From NCBI GenBank assembly GCA_013396995.1, contig VWZP01005240.1, forward strand, positions 1,744,639 through 1,808,638: a DNA stretch of 64,000 bases. The letters are read 5' to 3'. Under the pieces are notes generated by a model. It ran no database searches, was not told the origin of the DNA, and saw only the letters and a program-made list of their open reading frames with translations. Of the stretch, positions 1 to 12,786 are shown piece by piece (position 1 is the stretch's first letter; each line of letters starts with the position of its first letter). The DNA is from Dicaeum eximium. Lineage: Eukaryota > Chordata > Aves > Passeriformes > Dicaeidae. The translations under genes and the position numbers were made by a program.

Positions 1-1684
1 CTGATGAGATATTAGTCTCATGCACTGAGGAATCATTGACAGGACTCATTTGCCTCTTGAGAGTCCATAAAATAGGTTAATAAAAAATCAGTTCTTGCCC
101 TTGTATTTTGCTAAGGTTTGAGTTTGTTCTTTGAGTCGAGAGCTGTGATGGGACAGCTTCTGTTCTGGCAGCTCCTTAGGCTGAAGAGCAGCATAGCAGA
201 ATTTTCTTTTGAGCAGAGATGTGTGCAAAGTATGTTTTTTAATTTTTAAAGTATATGAGGAAAAAGATTTTGCAACTTGAAACTTCAAGCATGTTTTCAT
301 ATCTTTGCATTTTTTCTGGCATATTGGGCATTTGAAATGGAAGAAGGGTGGAAAGACCAGTGTCACTTATAAGTCGTCATTGTAGTCTGCAGTACTCAGC
401 CCTGAGGACAATTTGAATCCATCTAATCTTTATGCTCTGATGATCTCCATAAATTATAAAAAGGTCAAGTGTTAAAACCTATGTGAAGAAACTAAAATTT
501 GTTTGAATTATGCCTGCTGTTACTGTATCTACTGATGTTCCTGAGCAGCAGCTTCAGCTTCTTTTCAGTCAGTGGCTCTGCTAAGCATACAAGTTTGACA
601 GGTTAAGCTGAGAAGAATACTTGTTGATATAGACAATCCAGCAGAAAGCAAACTGTAGAAAATGAACTGTCCTGATTAGGTTTTTTTGACTGAGCTTATG
701 ACTGGTAGACTAAAATGAGAGTGGGAAGCTTTTATCTGAGAGCTAAAGAAAAGTAGGTTCTTGGATCATAAACTGACTGAAATTGGGTATAACTTAGACT
801 TGTAATAGAATAAGAGCCTGTAATTTTAAATCCTCTCAGTAGTCCCATTTTCTTGTGTTATCTATGAAATTTTGCTTTGCTCTTGGGTTTTTGGAGGTGT
901 ATTTTTTTGCTGTCAAGTGCAAGTGGGAGAAAACTAAGAAACTAGGGGTCTAATTTTCTTATGCTGTTCAGGAGTTTCTGTATCTCCAATCAAATCCAGA
1001 AATTGCAGATTTACTGTGTTTTTTTTTAATACTGTGGGTTTCCTTACACCAATTGCTCAGTCCCAGTTGATCTTGCCTTGATAGCCAGAAAGGAAGATGC
1101 ACAAAATTGTGTAGGTAGTGGCTGAAAGCACTCTCCCAGTTTCCCAGGCTGGGAGCCCAGTTATGAAGTCTGTTCTTGTAAGTAGTCCCTATTAAATTTT
1201 GTGAGATTTCTCTAGTTAGCATTGCTGGTTTTTAGAAACACAGGACTGTAGATGTTTGCACTGATGGCAGGGGTTTTTATATGTGATAGAGGGGAAAACA
1301 GAAAAAAATTCATGCATCTAAATGAATGATGCTGCTGCTCAGAGAAGTCCTCAGTAATGACTGCTGGATCCTTAAGAAAATCTGTTGACTGAAAAGCCTA
1401 GAAAGCTAAGGAGAGAACAAGGGGAACTCACCACATGGGATGCTTTTCTTCAGCATTTACCTGTTGTTAGTAATTTGTTATTTTTGGAAATCTTTTAGAA
1501 TTTGCTTACTTTGCTGAAAAGTAAGTTTTTCTTTCAGTTTGCTGAAAAATTAATATACCATAGCCTAGTGCCACTGAGGTGATTTATTTTCCTTAAAGGT
1601 CTGAATCCTATCAAAAGTCAATGAAAGTCATCCTTCTAAAAATCCTACCCATTAATTTCAAATTTAGATTAATCAGTAAAAGAA
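1..1684. other. non-coding, no feature recognised
   Basis: This AT-leaning stretch has only short ORFs that resemble no family I know. No CR1 end, LTR edge or RNA gene was recognised. It ends at a GC-rich island. Confidence 0.5.
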
Positions 1685-2200
1685 AGCCATTTAGCTCGCG
1701 TAAGACCCCCTTTTTGAAGCTGCGGCGAAGGAAATCTGAGCATTTATTTTTTCCAGTGGGAAAACTCCGTCCGGGAAAACAGTCGGTGGCGTGCCCATGG
1801 CGCAGCGCTGCCGGAGCCGAGCTGGGCACGCTCGCTGTGCCCAGGACCAGCCTTGTAAACAAGCCGCAGCGAAGCGAGGCGGACACAAGAGCAGTTCTGT
1901 TATTCCCAACAAAAGTCCCGATGGAGCTGGCCGGCGTGCCCGCATGCCTTTGCCGCTGGCCTTTGCAGCTGGAGCGCGGCGAGGTCGCTCCGCACGTGCG
2001 GTGCCCGCAGCCAGCACGGCCGGGCCGGGCCGGAGGGACCGCAGAGCCTGCAGCATCCAACCCTGCCGGGTACGTACCCTGCCCGCACCTTCCTCCCTCC
2101 AGGGGTTTGCCACACCCGCGGCTCACCCTTGTGCCAAACACGCGGCTGTATTTAATTGTCATTGCAGTTGTTGCTGCGCGTTTCTTGAACAAACCTGTCT
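1685..2200. promoter_or_regulatory. orphan CpG-rich island
   Basis: The base composition switches abruptly from AT-rich to GC-rich with many CpG dinucleotides. It includes GC-rich runs near 1975-2045 and a perfect 12-bp palindrome (GGGTACGTACCC) at 2068-2079. A forkhead-like TGTAAACA lies at 1854-1861. Both strands stay open for about 195 codons here (1621-2214 plus, 1611-2192 minus), but neither translation resembles a known protein, and open frames on both strands are expected where stop codons are scarce. In birds such islands usually mark promoters, so this may be the start of an unseen non-coding RNA or of a gene outside the window. No splice structure could be established. Confidence 0.5.
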
Positions 2201-2214
2201 TGTTTTTTGACTAA

Positions 2215-4884
2215 AATCTGGTTTTCTTCTAGGGCGGGGCTGCTTGTAGTACAAATATAAGTTTCTTCGGCACTCGGTATTTCTATTCAGTTAACATTTA
2301 AGCAAGCTGTTGGCTACATAGGTGCTTGCCCAGGTAGCCAATTTTTTTCTTTAAATGATTTATCCGTGTGTGGTTTTGGCAGGATGGGTAACTCCAAGCA
2401 TGACTTGGGAAGATGCCTGTACACTCCTGCCTCACCTCATACTTCCTTGTATTTCTGATGTTTTGCCTCTCTATTCTCATTTTCTGTTTGTCATCCCTTG
2501 AAATTATGGACTTCTGCCTATTTTTTTTTTTTTTATGTCGCTCAAATGCTTTCAGATGTGTTAATAATGGACTTTTGCCTAACCAATATGACTGGTGGCC
2601 AAAACAATTCTTACGATTTATGTAACAAGGGGGTAAATATACAGTGATCCTTGCCCAGAATATTCTCCCAGACTCCAGGAGTTTCTTGGACCAGAAATTA
2701 TGTCTTTGGGTTTAATGGTCCTTTGTGTATTTGTCCTCCATAAATTTGCTCCCTGAGACCATGTGGACTTTTAGCTCTCATGACATCCTATAGCAGGGAG
2801 CCCCAAAATCCTACTTCCTGTTGTGTGAAGTGTTATTTTAGCACCTAATAGGTTTGTTCAATGATCCCCACTTCTTGTGCTGAAAGCCACAACAAGCAAC
2901 TGATTGCTGAGTACTTTCTTCAGGACATTGTGATTTTATTGTCTTCTGTCATATCCCTTATCAGTCATCTTTTTTCCCAAGATGAAGGGTCCTAGCTAAC
3001 TTGTTTATTCTCTCTATGTAGACTACTCCAGGTCTTTGTCATCTGTATCAAATGTTTCTCAGTTTTTGTGTCCTTTTCCAGGGGGAATAACTGCACATGC
3101 TTAGGTGCTTAGAATGTGGCATTTGTGGAAGTGTGTGCTCACTGTTCTGTCCTCCAGTACACTGCTTGTGATTCTTCATGCTACTAAATATTAAGCTGAG
3201 TTTTCACTGGAACTGCTTCCCATAACCTCATTGTTATGTTCTGAGTGGCAATTGAGAACCTGGGTTTTTTTACATGTATGGATAGCATTATTTTTCCCCA
3301 CATAAATAAATTTTCTCTGCAGTGAGATTTGTTTGCTGCTTCATCACTCAGTTGCCTTGGTCTTGTAAGGTCCTTCTGCAATTCTTTGAAGCTGCACCTA
3401 AACCAGTAGTTGCTGACTGAATGTATCCCACCCAGACTAGTTTTTGGGAGTCTGCAGATCCTTCCTTAGTAGCTCTGAAGGGATCCTAAGCTGGTTGTTT
3501 CATTATGACTAGTTCACAGGAAAGGAATTTTGTATCAAAATGCTGATAAGCAGCATGACCAAGCCCAAAGACACTATAGTATTTTCTTTCAAATATTCAA
3601 GTAATTAAATATACATTCACAAAATACTCTCACAGAATGCCTGTTGTCTGAAAAATAGCATCTTATTGGAGGGAGGAAAAGGGTTGTTAGGAGCACAGCA
3701 AAACTTTTTGACAGTTTCCCCCTCATCTTTTCCAGGGCTCATCAACCTGGAAAACTACCAAGGAGGGTCTTGAGAACCACCCCCTAAACTCCTCTATGGC
3801 TTCTCAGCCTGCAAATTCACCATCTAACTTGTGCAGTGAGGTGATGTCCTGTACATTGTGTTACATGGATTTCTTGCCCTTGTGGCTCTGGATGTCTCCC
3901 TGGCCAGCAGTTAGTCTGGTCTAGTCCATATTTTCAGCTGATAATTCGGGGCAGTGAAGAAGGAGTTGGAAACAACCTGAAATACTAAAAATGTCTGTGT
4001 TATTTGTCCCATGTGACTTTTAAAGCCATTTCACCCCACAGAAAACTTTGCATTTTCTCTATCTTAAAATTTCCTAGCTTTGAATCTGAATATAGAGAGA
4101 CAAGTGCACTCAGCTGATCTGAAATGGTCTTCATCTTAGAACTATTTTTCTTTTCCACCTTAGCAATATATTTTATGGTGGCATTTAAATTCATTGCTGC
4201 AAAATCAGCTTAGGTTATCTGGATTTATATTTTTTATTGGTGAAAATACTGTGAAGCTTGTGAAAGGTGGCAGATTGACAGCCTTGAAGTTAAGCTGATT
4301 GTTCCATTATTTCCCAGCATCTCTCAGCCTTTTAAAGACATCAGTTCTTTTCTAATCTCCCATACTCTGTTTTTCAGATGACTGCTAAGTCTTCTGAGCC
4401 AGTGAAAGCTACTTCTCTAGATATCATTTGATGATGTTTATCAGGCTTGCCTAATTTGTGAAGTTGTCTAATTTAGTTTGGTGTAACTTACTTCATTACT
4501 CTCTATCTTGTCTTTCCTCTGGTACCTGAGAGGAAAAACATTCATTGATATTATGTGCATGAACAGCCTCATATTGTTAAAGGGCTAGGTCATCATTTTA
4601 GATGAATTAATTACTGTATAGGGAATGCAAGTTCAAAAGACATAATAGGTAACTCAGTTTGAAATCATCTGCTGATCCTTTTTTCTTGAATATATTTATC
4701 AGCATTTTCTTTGGGCCATTCATCAAGGTAAAAACAAACTGCAGAGAATGTATCTTGTTATCCTGAAATTCTCGTTTTGCAAAGGCACTTCTCAGGACAA
4801 AGTGATGTGACTCGCAGCAGAGGATACAAAGATGCAGCAAGGGAGGCCTCAGTGGCACATGAGGAAAAAATTACTCCCCAGGAA
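2215..4884. other. non-coding, no feature recognised
   Basis: AT-leaning sequence with short T runs (for example near 2521-2534). No coding exon, transposon end or RNA gene was recognised. Confidence 0.45.
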
Positions 4885-5062
4885 AGGAGCTGAGCACTGA
4901 GGCAAGTGGCCCAGAGAGATATGGATCTCTATCCTTGGAGATCTGCAGAACTTGTCTGAGTGAGGCCCTGAACAAGCTGGAAGCCAGCTTGGCTTTGAGA
5001 AGGGGTTGGACCAGCTCTCCTCCAGAGCTGATTCAAACTTCAGTCTTTTTCTGATTCTAGGA
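4885..5062 (+). mobile_element. CR1 LINE 3' fragment (old)
   Basis: This is the 3' untranslated part of a CR1 non-LTR retrotransposon in sense orientation. It reads through degenerate forms of the standard CR1 phrases: 'cacaggttgcccagagaagttgtgga', the 'ggaccagatgatctccagag' block, and a terminal 'tctgattct'. It is diverged and severely 5'-truncated, with no coding capacity left. Confidence 0.65.
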
Positions 5063-7373
5063 TCACTTCCCAGGTGAATGCCTTCAGCCAAGCACAGGCA
5101 GCCACAGACCCTGAGACTTCTTGCTGAGTACACTTTCACTCACCCTCTGGCTCTTCAGATGTGGAAATATTGCATTTAGTGACTAGGGAAGCACCTGTAC
5201 CTGTCTAACTTGAGTTAAACCAGCCTGCAGTGGTCTAACAACGCAGTTACTGGATCCCCTACTGACTACATACAGTAGGTTGGTATTGCCAGTGCTTTGT
5301 TTTCTGTAATTCAAGCTGATTTGGTGGAATCTGTCAAAATGCAGGAGGAATAACTCCATGGTTCTTTCAATTATATCATAAATCAGAGGATAAAAGAGTT
5401 GAAACTGATGATGAAATTGTTAATGTTAGATTGCTGTGGTAGAAATGAATCTCTAGGGTGGCATTTTGTACCACTACCACTATTTTGTTACTTCAGGAGC
5501 ACTGCAGAGGCACAAAGCTAGGGAATTGTGTCCTGTGTTCCAAAATGCTGCATTGCTGGCTGAGGAGAGCTGCAGCACATGAATAATGTGAAGCATCTAC
5601 AGATCTGAATTGTTCCCTTTTTCATTAAGTCATATGTTCAGCTGTAAATGTTACGTTGTCTCTAGAGGCAGAGGATGAGTTGTACATAATGACTGTGAAT
5701 TTCAGATAGAAAGGGCAGATCTGAGCAGTTTTAGGACTATTTTATTCCCAAAAAAAAAAAAAAAAGAAAAAGTGAGCATGGTTATCTGTTTACTAGACAG
5801 CACAGAAAGCCCATGCCCCCTTCAATTTTGGTCAAGAGATGGCCACCCACCCCAGCAAGCACCAGCCCAGGCCTGAGCTTTGAGCAGGAGGAGGTAAGAC
5901 ACTGCTCATTGGTGTGTGGTAAAATCAGATGGTGCAGGAGATTCAGTTTGTTCATTATCTCAAAAGGAAGTGATGGTACAAAAGGTGACAGCTGTGAGGC
6001 ACATGTCCTGCTGGGACTACAGGATGTTCCAAGGAAGTTGGGAAGTGCCTCTCTAGAGAAGAAATACCAGTGGAAGGTGTTGATAGCAGGCAGGTGGTTT
6101 GACTGTCTTAACAAGAAATGTTCTGTGGAGAGAAGTAGCACATGTGTGTGCTGATGGTCTCCTGTAGGTTGTACTGGATGTCAGCCAGTCCCATGGAGAT
6201 ATTTCTGGTGCTCTGAAACATCTCAGAGACAGTCAGAGACAACATTAGGGCAACTGAGCCTTACTTCCCTGTGGGTGAGACTTCAGCGTTTAACTGAATT
6301 GCTTCTGATATTGGCCAGTCTGGGCTTTCTTTGTGATAAAAAAGTTGTTTGGTGGGGTAGTTTGTGGTGTTTTGTTTTGTTTTCTAATCAAAGCATTCTC
6401 AAGCAACACTGGCAAAAAAGGGGAGAGAAAGAGAAACCTAGAAAATGTGTGTCAAATAACAAAAGCAGTCATCACAACTGATGAACAATTTCTTTGATTC
6501 CTATGGAGAATCCAGTTATTCTGCTTTTCACATCCAAACAGGATTTGAATTTACATCTAATGTTCGGAAAACTCACATAATACCTTACTCAAAAGCCTCA
6601 AAAAAGAACTAATTCTTTAATGTGTTCCTTCCTGTGACAGATTGCAACAGGTCATGGATGTGACACACTTTGTTAAGGACTGATGTCATACAAAAGGGTT
6701 TACAGGGTTAAAATAATATGAAACCGCTGATCATGCTATTACAGAGACTGTGCTGTTTCCTTGGAGAAGAAATAGGAGGGATAATGTAATACAAATGGTG
6801 TGTCTGAACAGAGGGAATAACATTAACATTTTGTACAGGCTGCCTTAGTACAGGGCTATGATAACAGGGTGATGCTGTTGACCTCCATGAACTACATTGA
6901 AAGGAAAGTCAAACTCAGCCTGATTCTTTCCTGAAGTTTATAGAAAAGCACATTAAATCAGATTTAATCTGAAAAAGTAAACATCACAAAACAGGGTATT
7001 TCCCTGCTATATTCTTTGTAGCATGCCAGCCATCTACAAGAAACTGATGTCATTTTCCGTCTCTCCAGATTAATTTCCGGGCTCTGTTCTCGAAGCAGAC
7101 GAGACTGGGTTTCAAATCAGCCCTGTCCACTAAGCTGAGCGTGTAGGACCGTGCAAGCAGCAGGACAGGCTGGCTTGGAAGGGACTTGGGGAGGTGGTGC
7201 AGTGAGCCTCCTGCACCACTAAGGGCCAGCTTCCCTCCTTGTTCAGGGTCTGCCTGGGTCTTGGGTATGTCCCAGGCTGGACTGCCTTGCTGGGCAGCTG
7301 CTTCAGTGCTTACCTGCTCCTGGATGGAGGCCATTCAGCAAAATATGGCAAAAAACCCCAGGCACCTGATGCT
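5063..7373. other. non-coding, one poly-A run
   Basis: No recognisable gene. An A16 run sits at about 5750-5765. The overlapping open frames on both strands near 5782-6154 do not resemble known proteins. Confidence 0.45.
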
Positions 7374-8055
7374 TTCATAGAAGCATGGAATAATTCAGGT
7401 TGGGAAAGACCTCTATGATCATGAGTCCAGCTGTCCACCCAGCACCACCATGTTCACCACTAAAAGATGTCCCCAAATACCTTTTTGAACACTTCTAAGG
7501 ACAGTGACCTCACCACTTCTCTGGGCACTCTATTCCAATGCTCGGCAACTCCTTTAGTGAAGAAATTTTTTCTAATATCCAATCTAGACCTTCCTCAGAA
7601 CAACTTGAGGCCATTTCTTCTTGTCCTATCACTTGCTAATTTGGGAGAAGGGGCTGACCCTCACCTCACTACAACCTCCTTTTGGGTAGTTGTAGAGAGT
7701 GATTAGGTCCCCCAAGCCTCCTTTTCTCCAGGCTAAAAACCCCCAGTTCCCTCAGCTACTCCTCACAGGACTTGTGCTCCAGACCCTTCACCAGCTTTCT
7801 TGCCCATTTCTGGACATGCTCCAGCACTTTGCTGTAGTGAGAGGCCCAGAATTGGACACAGCACTCGAGGTGTGGCCTCACAGCACTGAACACAGGGTGG
7901 CAATCGCTGCCCTGGTCCTGCTGGCCACAGTGTTTGTGACACAAGCCACCTGGGCACTGCTGGCTCATGCTCAGTTGGCTGTGAACCAGCACCCCCAGGT
8001 TCTTTTCCAATGGGCAGCTTTCCAGCCACTCTGCCCCAATCCTGGAGAGTTGTGT
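7374..8055 (-). mobile_element. CR1 LINE 3' fragment, about 680 bp
   Basis: On the plus strand the segment opens with the reverse complement of the CR1 3' end ('tcatagaa...ggttgggaaagacctc'). It then runs through the usual antisense landmarks: 'tctgggcactctattccaatgctc', 'gaagaaattttttctaatatccaatctaga', 'ctccaggctaaaaacccccagttccctcagc', 'catgctccagcac' and 'aggtgtggcctcac'. The element therefore lies in minus orientation and includes 3' UTR plus the extreme end of the ORF2 region. Short open frames here are remnants or chance. Confidence 0.9.
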
Positions 8056-9660
8056 GGAGTAATACAGCTGTACTGAAATACTGTGTTTTCCTGAAATACT
8101 GTAGATGTGTTTTAACACACCAAAAAAAAAAAAAAAGCACAGTACATAGGATGACAGAGAGGTCTCAGTAGGAGATGACTGATTACCAACAAATTACCAC
8201 TGATTTAGAGAGGGAATGTATAAGATGATAACTTTTGTCAGGCTCACTGCTGAAACTGCAAACAGAGGAGCCCTACTGTGAAAGAATGAACAGTAGATGT
8301 TAGTCATAAGAGAAATATAAAAAGTCTCAAACAGCTGGTAAGGACAACACTTGTGTTTATGGCTGGCTGCACAAATCACCAATGCCAGCTACTGTTTCTA
8401 AGCAGGATCTGAGAACAAGAATCTAACAAATGCACTGTGATTACTGGAAATCACTATATTTGCCTCCAGACCCCTGGCTGGGATTGAAGCTCTCTGATAG
8501 AAAGACTGGCTCTGGCTCCAGAGCTGCTCACCCTTTTCCACTGGGAAGTTGTGTGCTACCAGCACCAAACTGCTCTCACGTATGGCACAAGCAGGGGATT
8601 CCCAGGAAAAGCCTCCCAAAAGAAGCCAAAGCAAAGGCAGCCTCTAGGAGCAGCTTCGCAAGCTCTTGCTGCGTCAGTGTTCTTCAGGGGGGATGAACTT
8701 GTTCAGGAAACTGCTCAAAACCTGTGCCTCCCTGCACCCCTGGAGGATGGAGGATGTGTCTGGAGGAGCCCAGGGTGCTGAAGAACCCTGAGCAGAGCAG
8801 TGTGCCCGAGCAATGCTTCCTCAGAGGTAGGTGAGTGAAACCATTGTGAATGCCAAATGACAGCTCGTTTCCACAAGCGCTCCTGGCACATGGGAAAAGC
8901 CTCTGTGGCCTGGCTCTGGAGATGCTCTTAAATGTTGTGTGCCTGCTTCTTCCCAGAAGGATGCATCCATTCAGCAAGGGCTTCCTAGCAGGGAGGTGAC
9001 ATGGGCAGCCAGCCCCCAGGGAGGCTGTGAGGCAGAGGAAGCTTCAGGGAGAAGGGATGAACAGGATGGGAAGTGGGAGGACAGAAGATAAGCACTAGGA
9101 GAAACTTGGGAAGCTGGGAAAGATTGCTGGGAGCCAGAGGGATCCTGCAACATTAGGAATAACAAGCAATTTAAAGTATTGCAGCTGGCTGTGGGTGAGA
9201 GGAATGTGGAAGGATTTTGAAGGTCAAACATCTGATGTTAAAAGGAAAAGATGCCTCTGGGGAATTGTGTGTATGCACAGCACTGGAACTGCTGCTTTCC
9301 AGGACTGAGCAACGTGATGAAACACTGATGCACTTACTGGCTCCAGCTCCTGAGGGAAATGTGTCCATGCAAGAGCTGCTCCCTCTGGTCCTTGAAGGGG
9401 GCAATTAAGGGCATTGCTAGACAAGCAACATGACTTCCTAACAGCAACCAGCTCTGCAGACAGTATTGAAGAGATGCCAGGGCTCAGGAATGATGGTAAA
9501 GTCTTCTGGGGATGGGAAGTACCAGAACAAACTGGTGAACAAAATAGGAGGCACCAAACCAACATGGCACATAAAAGAGCAGCCTCTTCCAATAGGCCCA
9601 GCTGACTTTGCTCAGGAGTTTGGAAGGGGCATAAACTGGACACTGAAGGGGTGCAAATGA
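8056..9660. other. non-coding, no gene recognised
   Basis: Apart from a long A run at about 8121-8136, nothing specific was recognised. Moderate GC content gives several overlapping short frames (8398-9643) on both strands with no family signature. Confidence 0.45.
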
Positions 9661-9986
9661 AATTATGTTATAATATATAACACATGGTAAGCCTCAATGC
9701 ATACCCTATATTCAACGTTTATTAAATATGTATATACTCAGATTACCTTAATTTATTTACTTTGTGTTAAATGTTTATATTTATTTATACTTTAATTCTA
9801 TTATTTTAAAATTTTACTGATTATTGATAAACTTTATGTATTTTATATTATAAATTATATTAAATATACTGTATGTTCTATATGTAGGTTTATACGACAG
9901 AGAGTATATAATATATGCACATGTTAGTATAATTATGTAATATACTATATGCTATCAGATTACACAATAACATGTCATATATTATT
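9661..9986. repeat. AT-rich block, left part
   Basis: Very AT-rich, dominated by TATAT, TTATA and TTTAT words, with many short self-complementary stretches. Together with 10339-10505 it forms one AT-rich island into which a CR1 copy (9987-10338) appears to have inserted. Confidence 0.6.
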
Positions 9987-10338
9987 TCACAGAATTATGG
10001 AATGGCCTGGTTGGAAGGGGCCCCAAAGACCATCTGGTTCCAAACCCTCTGCCACATGCTGGGACACCTTCCAGTAGACCAGATTCCTCAGAGCCCCATC
10101 CAACCTTGACTTTGAACACTTCCAGGGATGGCACATCCACAGCTTCTCCAGGCATTCTGTTCCAGTGCCTCATCACCCTCACAGTGAAGAGTTTCTTCCT
10201 AATATCTAATCTAAACCTACTCTCTTTCAGTCTGAAGCCATGTTGTCCTGTCCTGCTCTTGTAAATAGTTCCTCTCCATCTTCCTTGTAGCCTCCCTTCA
10301 GGTTCTGGAAGCCTGCAATTAGGCTGCCCTGAAGCCTT
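9987..10338 (-). mobile_element. CR1 LINE 3' fragment inside AT-rich DNA
   Basis: The plus strand begins 'tcacagaattatggaatggc' and continues with antisense CR1 landmarks: 'ttgaacacttccagggatgg', 'acatccacagcttctcc', 'ttctgttccagtgcctcatcaccctcacagtgaagagtttcttcctaatatctaat', then 'tgaagccatgttgtcctgtcctg'. The element is in minus orientation, about 350 bp, 3' UTR only. Confidence 0.92.
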
Positions 10339-10505
10339 TTTGATTTATATGACTTATTATATAACACAATGTAAGCAGTTCTATTTACATTATAGAATGT
10401 ATAAAATATATGTATATTATTCCGTTACATAGTCTATCTATATAAATAATATTGCATTATATATAAAATTGTATCTATTACATATTAGACATTAATTTCT
10501 CACTG
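10339..10505. repeat. AT-rich block, right part
   Basis: Continuation of the TATA-rich island after the CR1 insertion, with the same word composition as 9661-9986. No coding potential. Confidence 0.55.
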
Positions 10506-10566
10506 AGTCCTGATTTTATGATAGAAGGCTAAGGAGACACAAAATGCTGAGTGTCTGTCTTGTTCT

Positions 10567-10641
10567 GTTTTTTTTTTTGTTGTTGTTGTTTGTTTGTTTG
10601 TTTTTGTTTTGTTTTGGTTTGTTGTTTTTGGTTTTTTTTTA
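10567..10641. repeat. T-rich / TTTG simple repeat
   Basis: A T11 run is followed by TTG and TTTG units and another T run. It is a low-complexity tract with no other recognisable content. Confidence 0.85.
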
Positions 10642-11419
10642 ATTTTCAGATAAAAACCCAAGATTTCTGGGTGATTCTCAGCATCAAGAGCCAGTAAAAC
10701 TTATGCCTGCAGCTGGCTAATAGGTTTAACTGATCATTTGAAACAAAACAAAAAACAAGACCAACCAAACAAATAAAAAGAATAATGAAAACACATGTGA
10801 AGGACAACATAAAGCAACCAATCCTTCAAAAACCTTTCAGGAAGTCCTTTCTTAGCAGCTATAAAAATGCAGAATTTTCTTATGGCTACAAATCTGGCCA
10901 TGATACAACAAGCAGGGTAGAACTGACAAATCAATTTTCAGGGTGGCAAAAGATTAGAAACATCAAAATGTTTAAAAACATTAAGCTTCAACAGGTGGTC
11001 TACTTAACATATGAAATACGTGGACATTTGGAAAGGGATGTGAACAGTGAGTCAGCAAAATTTGTGGAGACTTCAAGGCTATTGGTTTTGGTTAAAGCCT
11101 GAGACTATTACAAGGCAAGTTGAATGAAGAAGAACCTAATCAGAGACAAATAAATGGAGGATTCCATGACAAATGTCCCTCCAGAGTCAACATAAAGGAA
11201 AGAGAAGTGGAAGAAGATAAAACTCTTCAAACACTTGCATTTTAGATAGAGAATACCAACATGGTGGTGAGATTTGGGCAGCTCATGGGGGACCTCTGCT
11301 TGGTGGGAGATTCCATGAGCATGAAACTCTGAAATGTCACCTTGAGACACAAACTGGGGAGATGTAACCATTCTTCTCTTTCTTTTTGAACTGGTTTTAT
11401 TCACTTCTCAGCAGTGCAG
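10642..11419. other. non-coding, no feature recognised
   Basis: A 105-codon open frame (10785-11102) and a 98-codon frame on the other strand do not resemble known proteins. I treat both as chance. Confidence 0.4.
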
Positions 11420-11695
11420 GCCTCTCTCAGAGGTTGCTGTAAAGAAGACAAGAGCCAGCATCCATGCTACTAATTGGACATAAGGAAAAGGGGAAGCTCC
11501 CAGAGGGTAGCTAAGCACTGGAACTGGTTGCCCAGAGGGGTGGGAAAGTGTCTAACTTTTGAGATATATGGAATTCTTGAGTACAATGCCCTAAGGAGCC
11601 TGATCTAATGTCCTGGATGATCTTTTTTGGAGCAAAGGGTTGAATGAGATCATCTCCATTCCAACCTGAATCATTCTGATCCTCAGGACAAGATT
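11420..11695 (+). mobile_element. CR1 LINE 3' fragment (old)
   Basis: Sense-strand CR1 landmarks are visible: 'ggacataaggaaaaggg', 'gcactggaactggttgcccag', 'gcaaagggttgaatgagatcatctcc' and 'ccaacctgaatcattctgat'. It is 5'-truncated and diverged. The left edge is approximate. Confidence 0.65.
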
Positions 11696-12149
11696 CTGAC
11701 TCTCTCCTCTGAGCCATCAGGAAACAGAATTAGATGACTTTCTCATCCAGCTGGACAATTAATTTGTATCAATCTCAACATTTCTAGATTACACCCAAAA
11801 TACAAACCAGATGCCACTTTCAAATCTTGCCTAGCACAACATAAAGCAGTTGTTTTTAATGCACATCATGAACACAAGCTGGAATTTGCAAGTAATATTT
11901 AAAGATTTTGAGATACAATATATAAATATAATTAGGCATTCTTTAGGAAAAGCCTGTATGTTTGTAGAGCATGTTCTGAGCCTTCAAATATCCTGGCAAT
12001 AAAGTTACCAAATAGCCAAAGCTGCCCTGCATGTAACAATGTGAAAACTAGGATTCCTTTTTGATCCGCTCTGAGCAGAGGGATCAGGTGCAATAACAGA
12101 CGAAATCAAAGCTCTAACTGCAAACTGAGAAGCTTTGATGAATGTAAAG

Positions 12150-12786
12150 ATGGACATGACCTGGCAATGTGCACTCACAGCCCAGAAACCCAAACTGCAT
12201 CCAAAGTGTGTCCTGGGCTGCATCCAAAGCAGCGTGGGCAGCAGGGGAGGGAGGGGATTCTGCCCCTCTGCTCTGCTGGGATCCCCCTGCAGTGCTGCAC
12301 CCAGCTCTGGGGTCCCCAGCATAGGGAGGGCAGGGAACTGATGGAGTAAGTCCAGAGGAGGGACACAAAGATGATCAGAGGAATGGAGACCCTTTCCTGT
12401 GAGGAAAGGCTGAGAGGTTTGTGGTTCAGCCTGGAGAAGACTCCAGGGAGACCTTACGGAAGCCTTCCAGTACCTGAAGTGGGCCAACAAGAAAGCTGGA
12501 GAGGGATTTTTCAAAAGAGTATGAAATGATAGGACAAGGAGGAATGGCTTCCAACTGAGAGTCACCTCAGACATAAGGAAGAAATTTTTTATGATAAGGG
12601 TAGTGAAACACTGGCACAGGTTGCCCAGAGAAACTGTGGATGCCTCATCCCTGGAAACACTCAAGGTCAGGCTGGTCTTTGACCAACCTCATCAAGGAAG
12701 ATGAGCCTGATCATTGCCAGGGGCTTGGACTTGCTGAGCTTTAAAGGTCCCTTCCAAAGCACCCCATTCTGTGATTCTGTGATCCT
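12150..12786 (+). mobile_element. CR1 LINE 3' fragment with terminal octamer repeat
   Basis: Sense CR1 from the C-terminal end of ORF2 into the 3' UTR. Landmarks are 'tcctgggctgcatccaaa', 'gtgctgcacccagctctgggg', 'agatgatcagagg', 'ttcagcctggagaaga', 'cactggcacaggttgcccagaga' and 'aaaggtcccttccaaagc'. The last bases 'attctgtgattctgtgatcc' are two copies of the CR1 8-bp 3' repeat, so this 3' end looks complete. Short frames on both strands here are remnants. Confidence 0.95.

Noticed and set aside
1611..2214. Possible 193- and 197-codon proteins on opposite strands
   Set aside because: Neither shows a known domain or a codon pattern. Simultaneous open frames on both strands of a CpG island are expected by composition.
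7756..8140. Possible small proteins of 120-125 codons on both strands
   Set aside because: They lie inside an antisense CR1 3' fragment and represent remnant or chance frames.
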